Below the pieces are notes generated by a model, which worked only from the letters and a program-made list of their open reading frames with translations, had not been told where the DNA came from and did no database searches. The position numbers and the translations under genes were made by a program. A stretch of 64,000 bases of DNA, taken from positions 62,001 to 126,000 of the forward strand of contig NZ_BCTL01000016.1 in the NCBI RefSeq assembly GCF_001571265.1. Direction: 5' to 3'. Shown here in pieces: positions 8,950 through 17,184 of this stretch (position 1 is its first letter; the number at the start of each line of letters is the position of its first letter). Source of the DNA: Cedecea neteri NBRC 105707 = ATCC 33855. GTDB taxonomy: Bacteria; Pseudomonadota; Gammaproteobacteria; Enterobacterales; Enterobacteriaceae.

Positions 8950-10152
8950 TCAGGCGAGCGCCCGTGCCAGCAGCGTAATCGGGTGCTCGCAGCGTTTGCT
9001 GGTCGACATCTCTATTTGCCATTTACAGGTTTCACAGTCGGTAACCACCAGGTCAACGCCGCTCTCTTCTATCTGCTGGAACAGCGGCGCGCCGATGCGC
9101 TGAGAGGTCGGATAGTTTTCTTTTTTAAACCCATAGGTGCCGGCGATGCCGCAGCATTGGGAGTCCAGCATCACCAGCTCCACGCCGGGAATTCGACGCA
9201 GCAGCTCAACGGAATAAAGCGTCCAGCCCATTTTCTCCATGTGGCAAGGTGTATGGTAAACAATGCGTAGCGGCGTGTTTTTTAGCGCCAGCCTTCTGCC
9301 ATCTTCTTCCAGCAGTTTCCAGATATAACGCGTGGCGAGCTCAATGCGATCGCGAACCGGGGTGGTATCCACGCCGAGAATATGCGGATATTCATCGCGC
9401 AGGGTGAAAGTGCAGGTCGAAGAGGTCGCCAAAACCGGCAGCCCGCGCTGGATAACCGCTTCTTCCAGCGAGCTGGCGTTCACCTTCGCCTGTTTTTTTG
9501 CCTTTTCGATAAAGCCATTGGCGATGAGCGGCACGCCGCAGCACTTTTCTCTTTTCAGCAACTGGACGCCGATGCCCATCGCGTTAAGCACTTTAACCAT
9601 GTCTTTGCCAAGCTGCGGATGGTTGTAATTCACAAAGCAGCCGTGGAAGAAAGCGACCTGCTGCGGGAAGCTGGCCTGGTGCGCAGCCTGGCGTCGATAC
9701 CACTGACGGAAAGTGCCAAAGGAGTATTTAGGCAACTCACGATGGGAATCAATGTTTAGCGCTTTGTCCAGCAGCTTACGTACGGGCTTCATGCCGGTAG
9801 CGGCGTTGACCAGCGGAGCGAAGGGCGTGGAGAGCGTGCCCATTAAATCGGTATGGCTGAGAATCGCGTCGCGCAGGGAAGGTTTATGCTCGCCGTATTT
9901 AGCCCGCGCCCGCTGGATAATGTCGCCAATGTTGACCTCAGACGGGCAGGAGACTTCGCAGCGCTTGCAGTTGGTGCAGTACTTTAGCGCGTCGTCATAC
10001 AGCGAAGGATCTTTCAGGCGCAGCCTTTCCCCGTCGGGCCCGGCCTGTTTGGGACCCGGATATTCCGGGCGTACGCGGCTTACCGGGCAGGCCGTGGTGC
10101 AGACCGTGCACTTAATACAGCTTTCAAAGCTGGTTTCATCAAGCAGGTTCAT
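8950..10152 (-). CDS. glpC: GlpC, anaerobic glycerol-3-phosphate dehydrogenase iron-sulfur subunit
   Basis: Membrane-associated Fe-S subunit that passes electrons from GlpAB to menaquinone during anaerobic growth. It has 400 aa (E. coli 396). Two ferredoxin-type 4Fe-4S motifs are present near the N-terminus, CIKCTVCTTACP and CTNCKRCEVSCP. Two CCG domains follow, seen as CCGVP and CCGIAGTYGF. The start at 10152 (MNLLDETSFE) matches the family; a longer open frame to 10293 overlaps glpB and is rejected. The first codons overlap the glpB end by 14 nt, which implies coupling. It is the third gene of glpABC. Confidence 0.96.
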   Translation of the reverse strand: MNLLDETSFESCIKCTVCTTACPVSRVRPEYPGPKQAGPDGERLRLKDPSLYDDALKYCTNCKRCEVSCPSEVNIGDIIQRARAKYGEHKPSLRDAILSHTDLMGTLSTPFAPLVNAATGMKPVRKLLDKALNIDSHRELPKYSFGTFRQWYRRQAAHQASFPQQVAFFHGCFVNYNHPQLGKDMVKVLNAMGIGVQLLKREKCCGVPLIANGFIEKAKKQAKVNASSLEEAVIQRGLPVLATSSTCTFTLRDEYPHILGVDTTPVRDRIELATRYIWKLLEEDGRRLALKNTPLRIVYHTPCHMEKMGWTLYSVELLRRIPGVELVMLDSQCCGIAGTYGFKKENYPTSQRIGAPLFQQIEESGVDLVVTDCETCKWQIEMSTSKRCEHPITLLARALA

Positions 10153-11404
10153 GGCAAGCCTCCGCGGCAACAAGGATTTGATCGGCCACACAGAGCGCTG
10201 TGAGCATTGAAACACCTCCACCACATCCCTGCTGAATAGGGTCAAAGCCGCCCAGCACGGAACCGATGGCGTAGAGATTTTTTGTGTATTCACCGTGGTG
10301 GAACGGCTGGAAGTGGTTATTCACGGTAAGCCCAAACTGCAGCCACGGCTGTGGCGTAAAGAAATCTGCCTTACTCCATGAGGCGCGATCCTCCGGCACC
10401 TCAACGTCCAGCCCGAAGATGGGCTCGCTGACCTGATGTCGGCTTGCTGCCAGTCCGCCGCTGAAAAAGCTCCCGCTGGCCAGAATGACATGGCGGGTAC
10501 GCAGCGGTACTTCACGGTGATTTTTGGTGAACAGGGCGTTGATGCAGCCTTGTTCAAGCTGAGCGCCCGTGACGGTATCACCCGGCATGATAAGCCCGCC
10601 CAGGGCCTGAAAATGGCGGCGGAGCGCATTGTGGAGCTGCATTCCAGGTACCGAAGGTGGCAGCGTTGGCAGCAGTTTTACCGGCACATTGAGTGCCTGT
10701 TCAACGGCCTCAACAGTTCGACCTTCGAGACCGAGGCAGGCGGGCAGAATCATGGCCTCGCCGCTGCCCAGCATTAGCCTTAGTTCATCCACCAGCGCCG
10801 GGAGGTTTTCCGGCAGATCCAGCACCCGGGCGATGTTTACGGCACGAAACTCGCTTGGGTTATTACGCAACACGTCAAGCACGGGCAAGGTGAGTTCGGC
10901 GACGTGTGTGACACAGCCCGAGGACGAAAGCGAACCGGCCACCAGCTCTGCCTGAAAGTCCAGAAAGCCTGCGATATTAATCACCGTCACTTTTTGCCAG
11001 GGCAGCGGAGCCTGCGGGACTTCCGGCGGGCTGAGCCAGCTGGCTCTTTGCTTGCCCAGCGGCGTGATTCTGAGATGGTTCTGGCGGTAATGACCCGTCA
11101 GAGGAATGCCTGCTCTGGCCAACAATCGTTCACTTTCTGCGGCGAGCGCCAGCACGCTTTCTTTGCCCATCAGACTGTAAGGATGCCGGGGGGCTTGTTC
11201 CGCCAGGCTTTTCAGCGCGGCCTCTGGTTCATGAACTGGAGTACCGTCCGGCAGCGCCGAAAGTAAATCCAGCGAACCAGAAGAGAAGTGCAGCGCGCTT
11301 TGTCCGCGACTGACGATGGCGCAGCGCTGACCGTTTTCCGCCAGCTTTATGCCAGCGGTCAGCCCGGCCAGGCCGCCGCCGATAATGATGGTGTCGAATT
11401 TCAT
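10139..11404 (-). CDS. glpB: GlpB, anaerobic glycerol-3-phosphate dehydrogenase subunit B
   Basis: Flavoprotein subunit of the anaerobic sn-glycerol-3-phosphate dehydrogenase complex, 421 aa (E. coli 419). The N-terminal Rossmann dinucleotide motif IIIGGGLAGLTAGIKLAE is at about residues 6-23. The C-terminal FAD-binding segment NLYAIGSVLGGFDPIQQGCGGG is broken by no frameshift. It overlaps glpA by 4 nt upstream and glpC by 14 nt downstream. Confidence 0.96.
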   Translation of the reverse strand: MKFDTIIIGGGLAGLTAGIKLAENGQRCAIVSRGQSALHFSSGSLDLLSALPDGTPVHEPEAALKSLAEQAPRHPYSLMGKESVLALAAESERLLARAGIPLTGHYRQNHLRITPLGKQRASWLSPPEVPQAPLPWQKVTVINIAGFLDFQAELVAGSLSSSGCVTHVAELTLPVLDVLRNNPSEFRAVNIARVLDLPENLPALVDELRLMLGSGEAMILPACLGLEGRTVEAVEQALNVPVKLLPTLPPSVPGMQLHNALRRHFQALGGLIMPGDTVTGAQLEQGCINALFTKNHREVPLRTRHVILASGSFFSGGLAASRHQVSEPIFGLDVEVPEDRASWSKADFFTPQPWLQFGLTVNNHFQPFHHGEYTKNLYAIGSVLGGFDPIQQGCGGGVSMLTALCVADQILVAAEACHEPA

Positions 11405-13011
11405 CCCTGTTCTCCGTTATCCAGGCCGCACAATCCCTGGTAGACCCAGGCGGTAAATTCACTTTCCCGCAGCGCATTTCCCCAGGCGACAGGGCGAACG
11501 CCCTTCCAGCGTTCGTTCAGGAAGTGAGAAAGCTGTTCCAGCGATTGCGCGGGCGTAGTGAGCTGAAAACGCTGCAGGAGACCGGCAGCCCGGCAGGCGC
11601 ACAGCTCGCCCTGGCAGGTGCCCATACCCACGCGCGTTCTGCGGCGTAAATCGCCCAGGCTTTTTACGCCAAGGGCATCGATGGCATAGCGAACCTCGCC
11701 GGAGGTGACGGCTTCGCATTCGCAAACCAGGCTGTTGCTGAGGCGGTTGTTATTGAGCAGTCGTGTCGCACGGTCACCATGTCGCCAGACGGCGGAGCCG
11801 CGAATCGTAGGCGGTAAGGAGATAACTTTGCCCAGCGTTTGCTCCGCCGTGTGTTCGGATCCCGGCAGCGACGTCGAGGCGGTAGAGCAGGGCGTCGTGT
11901 TCCCCAGCCGCTTGCAAACCAGGTCCGTTGCCCATTCCGCCATCAGGCGGTAGGTCATGAGTTTGCCTCCGGTAATGGTGATAAAGCCGTCCATACCGTC
12001 GCGTTTCGCGTGGTCCAGCAGCACAATCCCACGGCTGACGCTGCGCCCGGTAGGATCGTCGTCGCTGGCAACCAGGGGCCTGACGCCAGCGTAGGCCCGA
12101 AGAATACGGGTTCTGCCCAGTACAGGAGCCAGTTTTTCACCTTCGCGGATCAGAATATCCACCTCATCCGGCGTGACGCACATCTTGTCGATCTGGTCGT
12201 AGTCGATATGCGTGGAGGTGGTGCCAATAAGCGAGATAGTGTCACCGGGGACAAGTATATCGGCGTCTGCCGGTTTACGGCAGCGGTTGATGACCATGTT
12301 ATTGATGCGATGCCCGAGGATCAGTAATGCCCCTTTTGCCGGGAACATTTTTACGCTGAGATCTGCGTATTCTGCGATGCGTTGCCCCCAGATCCCTGCG
12401 GCATTCACCACCATTTGCGCTCTGAACTCTCCTGCCTGTCGGGTGAGATGATTGTATACGCGTACGCCGCAGACCCTGGATCCTTCGCGAATCAGGCCGG
12501 TAATTTCGCAGCCCGTCAGAACTTCAGCCCCGTGTTCCTTCGCATCGAGCATATTGGCGGCGGTCAGGCGAAACGGATCGACCGTGCCATCCGGCACACG
12601 AACGGCGCCAATTAACGTTGGGTTTGCGGACGGCTCCAGCCGCAGCGCCTCTTTGGGATCCAGCGCTTGTGCATCGATACCGGCCCGACGGCAGGCGGTG
12701 ATAAACCCGCTTTGAAACGCCAGGTCATCTTCCGGCAGAGTGATAAACAAGCCGTCCGTGGGCTCGATACAATGCCGCGCGATGCGCCGTAGAATGCGGT
12801 TTTCTTCGATGCACTCTTTGGCTGATTCCCCGTCGGTGACCGCGTAGCGTGCGCCGCTATGAAGCAGACCGTGATTGCGGCCGGTGGCGCCCGTCGCGAT
12901 ATCGTGACGCTCAAGCAGCAGTACTTTTAACCCACGGCGGGCGCAGTCTCGCGCTATCCCGGCGCCGGTCGCTCCGCCACCGATGATAATCACGTCCGTT
13001 TCTCTGCTCAC
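11401..13011 (-). CDS. glpA: GlpA, anaerobic glycerol-3-phosphate dehydrogenase catalytic subunit
   Basis: FAD-dependent catalytic subunit that oxidises glycerol-3-phosphate to dihydroxyacetone phosphate, 536 aa (E. coli 542). The N-terminal FAD motif DVIIIGGGATGAGIARDCA lies near residues 6-24. The C-terminal BFD-like cysteine region has CECE, then CQGELCACR. It is the first gene of glpABC and is transcribed divergently from glpT across a 261-nt control region. Menaquinone made by the men operon in this window is the natural acceptor of this complex. Confidence 0.96.
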   Translation of the reverse strand: MSRETDVIIIGGGATGAGIARDCARRGLKVLLLERHDIATGATGRNHGLLHSGARYAVTDGESAKECIEENRILRRIARHCIEPTDGLFITLPEDDLAFQSGFITACRRAGIDAQALDPKEALRLEPSANPTLIGAVRVPDGTVDPFRLTAANMLDAKEHGAEVLTGCEITGLIREGSRVCGVRVYNHLTRQAGEFRAQMVVNAAGIWGQRIAEYADLSVKMFPAKGALLILGHRINNMVINRCRKPADADILVPGDTISLIGTTSTHIDYDQIDKMCVTPDEVDILIREGEKLAPVLGRTRILRAYAGVRPLVASDDDPTGRSVSRGIVLLDHAKRDGMDGFITITGGKLMTYRLMAEWATDLVCKRLGNTTPCSTASTSLPGSEHTAEQTLGKVISLPPTIRGSAVWRHGDRATRLLNNNRLSNSLVCECEAVTSGEVRYAIDALGVKSLGDLRRRTRVGMGTCQGELCACRAAGLLQRFQLTTPAQSLEQLSHFLNERWKGVRPVAWGNALRESEFTAWVYQGLCGLDNGEQG

Positions 13012-13068
13012 ATAGCGCTCCTTTGTCCCCTTTTTATTTATTGTTATTCAGCCACAAAGAAAGTGTGG

Positions 13069-13088
13069 AATGTTTGATTGCGAGCAAA
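13069..13088. promoter_or_regulatory. Probable GlpR operator in the glpA-glpT control region
   Basis: AATGTTTGATTGCGAGCAAA matches about 15 of 20 positions of the known GlpR operator (an imperfect palindrome of ATGTTCG and CGAACAT halves). A further half-site-like stretch follows at 13082-13103, and a third candidate is at 13203-13222. Multiple GlpR sites are the known arrangement in the E. coli glpTQ-glpABC region. Confidence 0.55.
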
Positions 13089-13161
13089 TTCGAGCAATAA
13101 ACGAAAATTATTAATAAAAATATGCACCATTTCGCCTCTTTGTAATAAAAATGTAACATTG

Positions 13162-13177
13162 TGTGCGATGTTTCACA
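13162..13177. promoter_or_regulatory. CRP site, glpA-glpT intergenic region
   Basis: TGTGC-GATGTT-TCACA matches the CRP consensus TGTGA-N6-TCACA at 9 of 10 informative bases. It lies about 110 nt upstream of glpT and 150 nt upstream of glpA, consistent with catabolite control of both operons. Confidence 0.65.
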
Positions 13178-13272
13178 GTAAATACGCGCATAGATAACTA
13201 CCATGCGCTCGCAAAAGAACATTTGGCCGGAGCCGCTTGCTCTCGCTGAACATCAACGCCACGGAGGCTCGT

Positions 13273-14625
13273 ATGTTAAGTATCTTCAAACCCGCCGCGC
13301 ATAAGACGCGTTTGCCAGAGGAGCAGATAGATCCGACCTATCGCCGCCTGCGCTGGCAAATTTTCATGGGTATCTTCTTCGGTTACGCGGCTTACTATCT
13401 GGTAAGGAAAAACTTCACCCTTGCGATGCCGTATCTGGTGGAGCAGGGCTTCTCCCGAGGTGACCTCGGTTTTGCACTTTCCGGGATTTCGATCGCCTAC
13501 GGGTTTTCGAAATTCATCATGGGATCGGTTTCTGACCGCTCGAATCCGCGCGTTTTCCTGCCAGCCGGGCTGATTCTCGCCGCCGCCGTGATGTTATTTA
13601 TGGGCTTTGTGCCCTGGGCAACGTCGAGCATCGCCGTGATGTTTGTGCTGCTGTTTGCCTGTGGCTGGTTCCAGGGCATGGGATGGCCGCCGTGCGGGCG
13701 TACCATGGTGCACTGGTGGTCGCAGAAAGAGCGTGGGGGCATTGTTTCCGTCTGGAACTGCGCCCATAACGTGGGCGGCGGTATTCCTCCGCTGCTGTTC
13801 CTGCTGGGGATGGCGTGGTTTAACGACTGGCATGCGGCGCTGTATATGCCTGCTTTTGCGGCGATTACTGTGGCGATTATCGCTTTCGGTTGGATGCGTG
13901 ACACGCCGCAATCCTGTGGCCTGCCGCCGATTGAAGAGTACAAAAAAGACTACCCGGACGATTACAGCGAGAAAGCGGAAGAAGAGCTGACGGCGAAGCA
14001 GATCTTCATGAAGTACGTCTTCCCTAACCGCCTGCTGTGGTACATCGCCATTGCCAACGTGTTTGTCTATCTGCTGCGTTACGGCATCCTGGACTGGTCG
14101 CCAACTTACCTGAAAGAAGTGAAGCACTTCGCGCTGGATAAATCCTCGTGGGCCTACTTCCTTTATGAGTACGCGGGTATTCCTGGCACGCTGCTATGTG
14201 GCTGGATGTCGGACAAGGTGTTTAAAGGTAACCGTGGCGCAACCGGCGTGTTCTTCATGGTGTTGGTGACGATTGCCACCGTGGTTTACTGGCTCAACCC
14301 GCCGGGCAATCCGGGCGTGGATATGGCCTGTATGATTGTTATCGGTTTCCTGATTTATGGCCCGGTGATGTTGATTGGCCTGCATGCGCTTGAGCTTGCC
14401 CCTAAGAAGGCGGCAGGGACGGCAGCGGGCTTTACCGGCCTGTTTGGTTACCTGGGAGGCTCGGTCGCGGCCAGCGCGATTGTTGGCTATACCGTGGACT
14501 TCTTCGGCTGGGACGGCGGCTTTATCGTGATGATTGGCGGCAGTGTTTTGGCCGTACTGCTGCTGATTGTGGTGATGATTGGCGAGCGTAAGCATCACGA
14601 TGAAAAAATGTTGAAGAACGGCTAA
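13273..14625 (+). CDS. glpT: GlpT, glycerol-3-phosphate/phosphate antiporter
   Basis: Inner-membrane major facilitator of the organophosphate:Pi antiporter family that imports sn-glycerol-3-phosphate (and fosfomycin). It has 450 aa (E. coli 452), with 12 hydrophobic segments and a conserved YYLVRKNF segment carrying the substrate-site Arg. ATG 13273 is preferred because GGAGG lies 5 nt upstream and the protein then begins MLSIFKP as in E. coli; the in-frame start at 13237 would add 12 unrelated residues. It is followed after 10 nt by glpQ in the same operon. No disruption is seen that would suggest transport loss. Confidence 0.96.
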   Translation: MLSIFKPAAHKTRLPEEQIDPTYRRLRWQIFMGIFFGYAAYYLVRKNFTLAMPYLVEQGFSRGDLGFALSGISIAYGFSKFIMGSVSDRSNPRVFLPAGLILAAAVMLFMGFVPWATSSIAVMFVLLFACGWFQGMGWPPCGRTMVHWWSQKERGGIVSVWNCAHNVGGGIPPLLFLLGMAWFNDWHAALYMPAFAAITVAIIAFGWMRDTPQSCGLPPIEEYKKDYPDDYSEKAEEELTAKQIFMKYVFPNRLLWYIAIANVFVYLLRYGILDWSPTYLKEVKHFALDKSSWAYFLYEYAGIPGTLLCGWMSDKVFKGNRGATGVFFMVLVTIATVVYWLNPPGNPGVDMACMIVIGFLIYGPVMLIGLHALELAPKKAAGTAAGFTGLFGYLGGSVAASAIVGYTVDFFGWDGGFIVMIGGSVLAVLLLIVVMIGERKHHDEKMLKNG

Positions 14626-14635
14626 GGGGAACAGA

Positions 14636-15700
14636 ATGAAACTGATGGCAAAATCATTACTGGCGGGCGTGGTGCTGGTGGCGACCAGCAGCGTATTCGC
14701 CCAGACCACGGACAAAATCGTGATTGCCCATCGCGGCGCCAGCGGCTACCTGCCTGAACATACGCTGCCAGCAAAAGCGATGGCCTATGCTCAGGGCGCG
14801 GACTACCTTGAGCAAGATCTGGTGATGACCAAAGACGACAGGCTGGTGGTGCTGCACGACCACTATCTGGACAGGGTGACTGACGTCGCGAAACGCTTCC
14901 CGGACCGTGCGCGTAAAGATGGGCGCTACTATGCTATCGACTTTACGCTGGCGGAAATCAAGTCCCTCAAGTTCACCGAAGGCTTTGATATCGTTGACGG
15001 CAAGCAGGTGCAGACCTATCCGGGACGCTTCCCGATGGGCAAATCCGACTTCCGGGTGCACACCTTTGAAGAAGAAATCGAGTTTGTACAGGGGCTGAAC
15101 CATTCCACCGGTAAGAACATCGGTATTTATCCTGAGATAAAAGCGCCGTGGTTCCACCATCAGGAAGGGAAGGATATCGCGGCGAAAACCCTCGAGGTAC
15201 TCAAGCGATACGGCTACACCGGCAAGCAGGATAAGGTTTATCTTCAGTGCTTTGACGCCGCCGAGCTTAAGCGTATTAAAAACGAACTTGAGCCGAAAAT
15301 GGGCATGAACCTTAATCTGGTGCAGCTTATCGCCTATACCGACTGGAATGAGACTCAGGAAAAGCAGCCGGGCGGTAAGTGGGTGAACTACAGCTACGAC
15401 TGGATGTTTAAGCCCGGCGCGATGAAGCAGATAGCCGAGTATGCCGACGGCATCGGCCCGGACTATCACATGCTGGTGGAGAAGGCATCGACCAAAGGCA
15501 ACGTGAAGCTCACCGATATGGTGACCGAAGCACATGCCAGCAAGCTGACCGTTCATCCTTACACGGTAAGGGCGGACGCGCTGCCGGACTATGTGAGCGA
15601 CGTGAATCAGCTGTACGACGTGCTGTACAACAAAGCCGGCGTGGACGGGTTGTTTACCGACTTCCCGGACAAAGCTGTGCGGTTTCTCAATAAGCCGTAA
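14636..15700 (+). CDS. glpQ: GlpQ, periplasmic glycerophosphodiester phosphodiesterase
   Basis: Periplasmic calcium-dependent enzyme that hydrolyses glycerophosphodiesters to sn-glycerol-3-phosphate, which GlpT then imports. It has 354 aa (E. coli 358). A signal peptide covers about residues 1-22 (cleavage after SVFA). The GDPD catalytic start HRGASGYLPEHT (His/Arg/Glu) and the metal-site region EQDLVMTKDD...HDHYLDR are intact. It is the second gene of glpTQ and is followed by a strong bidirectional terminator. Confidence 0.96.
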   Translation: MKLMAKSLLAGVVLVATSSVFAQTTDKIVIAHRGASGYLPEHTLPAKAMAYAQGADYLEQDLVMTKDDRLVVLHDHYLDRVTDVAKRFPDRARKDGRYYAIDFTLAEIKSLKFTEGFDIVDGKQVQTYPGRFPMGKSDFRVHTFEEEIEFVQGLNHSTGKNIGIYPEIKAPWFHHQEGKDIAAKTLEVLKRYGYTGKQDKVYLQCFDAAELKRIKNELEPKMGMNLNLVQLIAYTDWNETQEKQPGGKWVNYSYDWMFKPGAMKQIAEYADGIGPDYHMLVEKASTKGNVKLTDMVTEAHASKLTVHPYTVRADALPDYVSDVNQLYDVLYNKAGVDGLFTDFPDKAVRFLNKP

Positions 15701-15709
15701 TCGCTAATG

Positions 15710-15735
15710 AAAAAGGCCGCATTCGCGGCCTTTTT
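15710..15735. terminator. Bidirectional terminator between glpQ and yfaE
   Basis: AAAAAGGCCGC / GCGGCCTTTTT stem with an ATTC tetraloop. It serves glpTQ on the plus strand and nrdAB-yfaE on the minus strand. Confidence 0.92.
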
Positions 15736-15740
15736 AACAA

Positions 15741-15995
15741 CTACATCTCGATTTCTATATCGCCCCGGGCTTTGCAGCAACAGGGGAGAATTTCACCGGG
15801 CTGGATAAACGCCAGCGGCTCGGTCAGCCACTGCACTTCACCCGCCAGCAGCCGGGTGCGGCAAGAGCCGCAATAGCCTTCCCGGCACTGATACTCTACG
15901 CAGACTTTGTGTGACTCCAGCGCCGCCAGCAGCGAAGGGTGTTCCTCTTCGCTCATCAGCTGGGCGCCGGTAATGCTGAGCGTGATACGGCTCAT
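15741..15995 (-). CDS. yfaE: YfaE, 2Fe-2S ferredoxin for NrdB cofactor maintenance
   Basis: Small plant-type ferredoxin, 84 aa, the same as in E. coli. It supplies electrons to regenerate the diferric-tyrosyl radical of NrdB. The cluster ligands follow the pattern CREGYCGSC plus a distal Cys in the PCCCKARGD segment. It lies 3 nt downstream of nrdB and ends the nrdAB-yfaE operon. Confidence 0.95.
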   Translation of the reverse strand: MSRITLSITGAQLMSEEEHPSLLAALESHKVCVEYQCREGYCGSCRTRLLAGEVQWLTEPLAFIQPGEILPCCCKARGDIEIEM

Positions 15996-15998
15996 TGC

Positions 15999-17129
15999 TT
16001 ACAGCTGGAAGTTGCTCAGATCGTCGGTATCGACTTCCGAGTCAATCTGGCCCACCAGATAGGAGCTGACTTCAACTTCCTGCGGGGCAACCTGCACGTT
16101 ATCGGACACCAGCCACGCGTTGATCCACGGAATCGGGTTAGAACGTGTCTGGAACGGCAGATCGAGGCCCACGGCCTGCATGCGGATGTTGGTGATGTAC
16201 TCCACATACTGGCAGAGGATGTCTTTGTTCATCCCAATCATGGAGCCGTCGCGGAACAGGTACTCGGCCCACTCTTTTTCCTGCTGGGCGGCCAGCACGA
16301 ACAGGTCGTAGCATTCCTGACGACATTCAACGGCGATTTCCGCCATTTCAGGATCGTCTTCTCCGCTGCGCAGCAGGTTCAGCATATGCTGAGTGCCGGT
16401 CAGGTGCAGGGCTTCATCACGGGCGATTAGCTTGATGATTTTGGCGTTACCTTCCATCAGTTCGCGCTCGGCGAAGGCGAAGGAGCAGGCGAAGCTTACG
16501 TAGAAACGAATCGCTTCCAGGGCGTTAACGCTCATCAGGCAGAGATACAGCTGTCGCTTCAGCGCGCGCAGGTTAACGGTGACGGTTTTGCCGTTCACGT
16601 TGTGCGTGCCTTCGCCCAGCAGATGCCAGTAGCTGGTCATCTCAATCAGGTCATCGTAGTAGCCAGAGATGTCTTTGGCGCGCTTGAGGATTTCCTGGTT
16701 GGTCACAATATCGTCGAAGACAATCGCCGGATCGTTCACGATGTTACGGATGATGTGGGTGTAGGAGCGAGAGTGAATGGTCTCGCTAAACGCCCAGGTT
16801 TCGACCCAGGTTTCCAGTTCAGGAATAGAGATCAGCGGCAGCAGCGCGACGTTCGGGCTGCGGCCCTGGATGGAGTCCAGCAGCGTCTGGTACTTCAGGT
16901 TGCTGATGAAGATGTGTTTCTCATGCTCCGGCAGTGCCTGGAAGTCGATGCGATCGCGGGAGACGTCCACTTCTTCCGGGCGCCAGAAGAAGGAGAGCTG
17001 CTTTTCAATCAGCTTTTCGAAGATGTCATATTTCTGCTGATCGTAGCGCGCCACGTTAACCGACTGGCCAAAGAACATAGGCTCGGCGAGCTGATCGTTT
17101 TTCGTCTGTGAAAAAGTAGTGTAAGCCAT
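15999..17129 (-). CDS. nrdB: NrdB, class Ia ribonucleotide reductase beta subunit
   Basis: Radical-generating small subunit of aerobic ribonucleotide reductase, 376 aa, the same as in E. coli. The iron ligands and radical Tyr lie in the helices containing [16 protein letters not shown] and [14 protein letters not shown]. The C-terminus ([10 protein letters not shown]) is the conserved tail that docks on NrdA. It follows nrdA after 55 nt that contain a terminator-like hairpin. Confidence 0.97.
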   Translation of the reverse strand: MAYTTFSQTKNDQLAEPMFFGQSVNVARYDQQKYDIFEKLIEKQLSFFWRPEEVDVSRDRIDFQALPEHEKHIFISNLKYQTLLDSIQGRSPNVALLPLISIPELETWVETWAFSETIHSRSYTHIIRNIVNDPAIVFDDIVTNQEILKRAKDISGYYDDLIEMTSYWHLLGEGTHNVNGKTVTVNLRALKRQLYLCLMSVNALEAIRFYVSFACSFAFAERELMEGNAKIIKLIARDEALHLTGTQHMLNLLRSGEDDPEMAEIAVECRQECYDLFVLAAQQEKEWAEYLFRDGSMIGMNKDILCQYVEYITNIRMQAVGLDLPFQTRSNPIPWINAWLVSDNVQVAPQEVEVSSYLVGQIDSEVDTDDLSNFQL

Positions 17130-17157
17130 GAGGTTAAATCCTGTAATACGTCTGAAA

Positions 17158-17179
17158 AATCCCCTCGTAAGAGGGGATT
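17158..17179 (-). terminator. Hairpin with T-run between nrdA and nrdB (possible attenuator)
   Basis: On the minus strand a 9-bp perfect stem (AATCCCCTC / GAGGGGATT, loop TTAC) runs into TTTTT. It looks like a short intrinsic terminator inside the operon and could set the nrdA:nrdB transcript ratio or protect processed ends. Confidence 0.6.
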
Positions 17180-17184
17180 AAGCG

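Noticed and set aside
13034..13222. A 62-codon frame in the glpA-glpT gap
   Set aside because: The region is the control region with GlpR and CRP sites; the peptide is low-complexity and unsupported.
14657..15556. A 299-codon open frame antisense to glpQ
   Set aside because: It is entirely inside glpQ, without a start context or recognisable motif.
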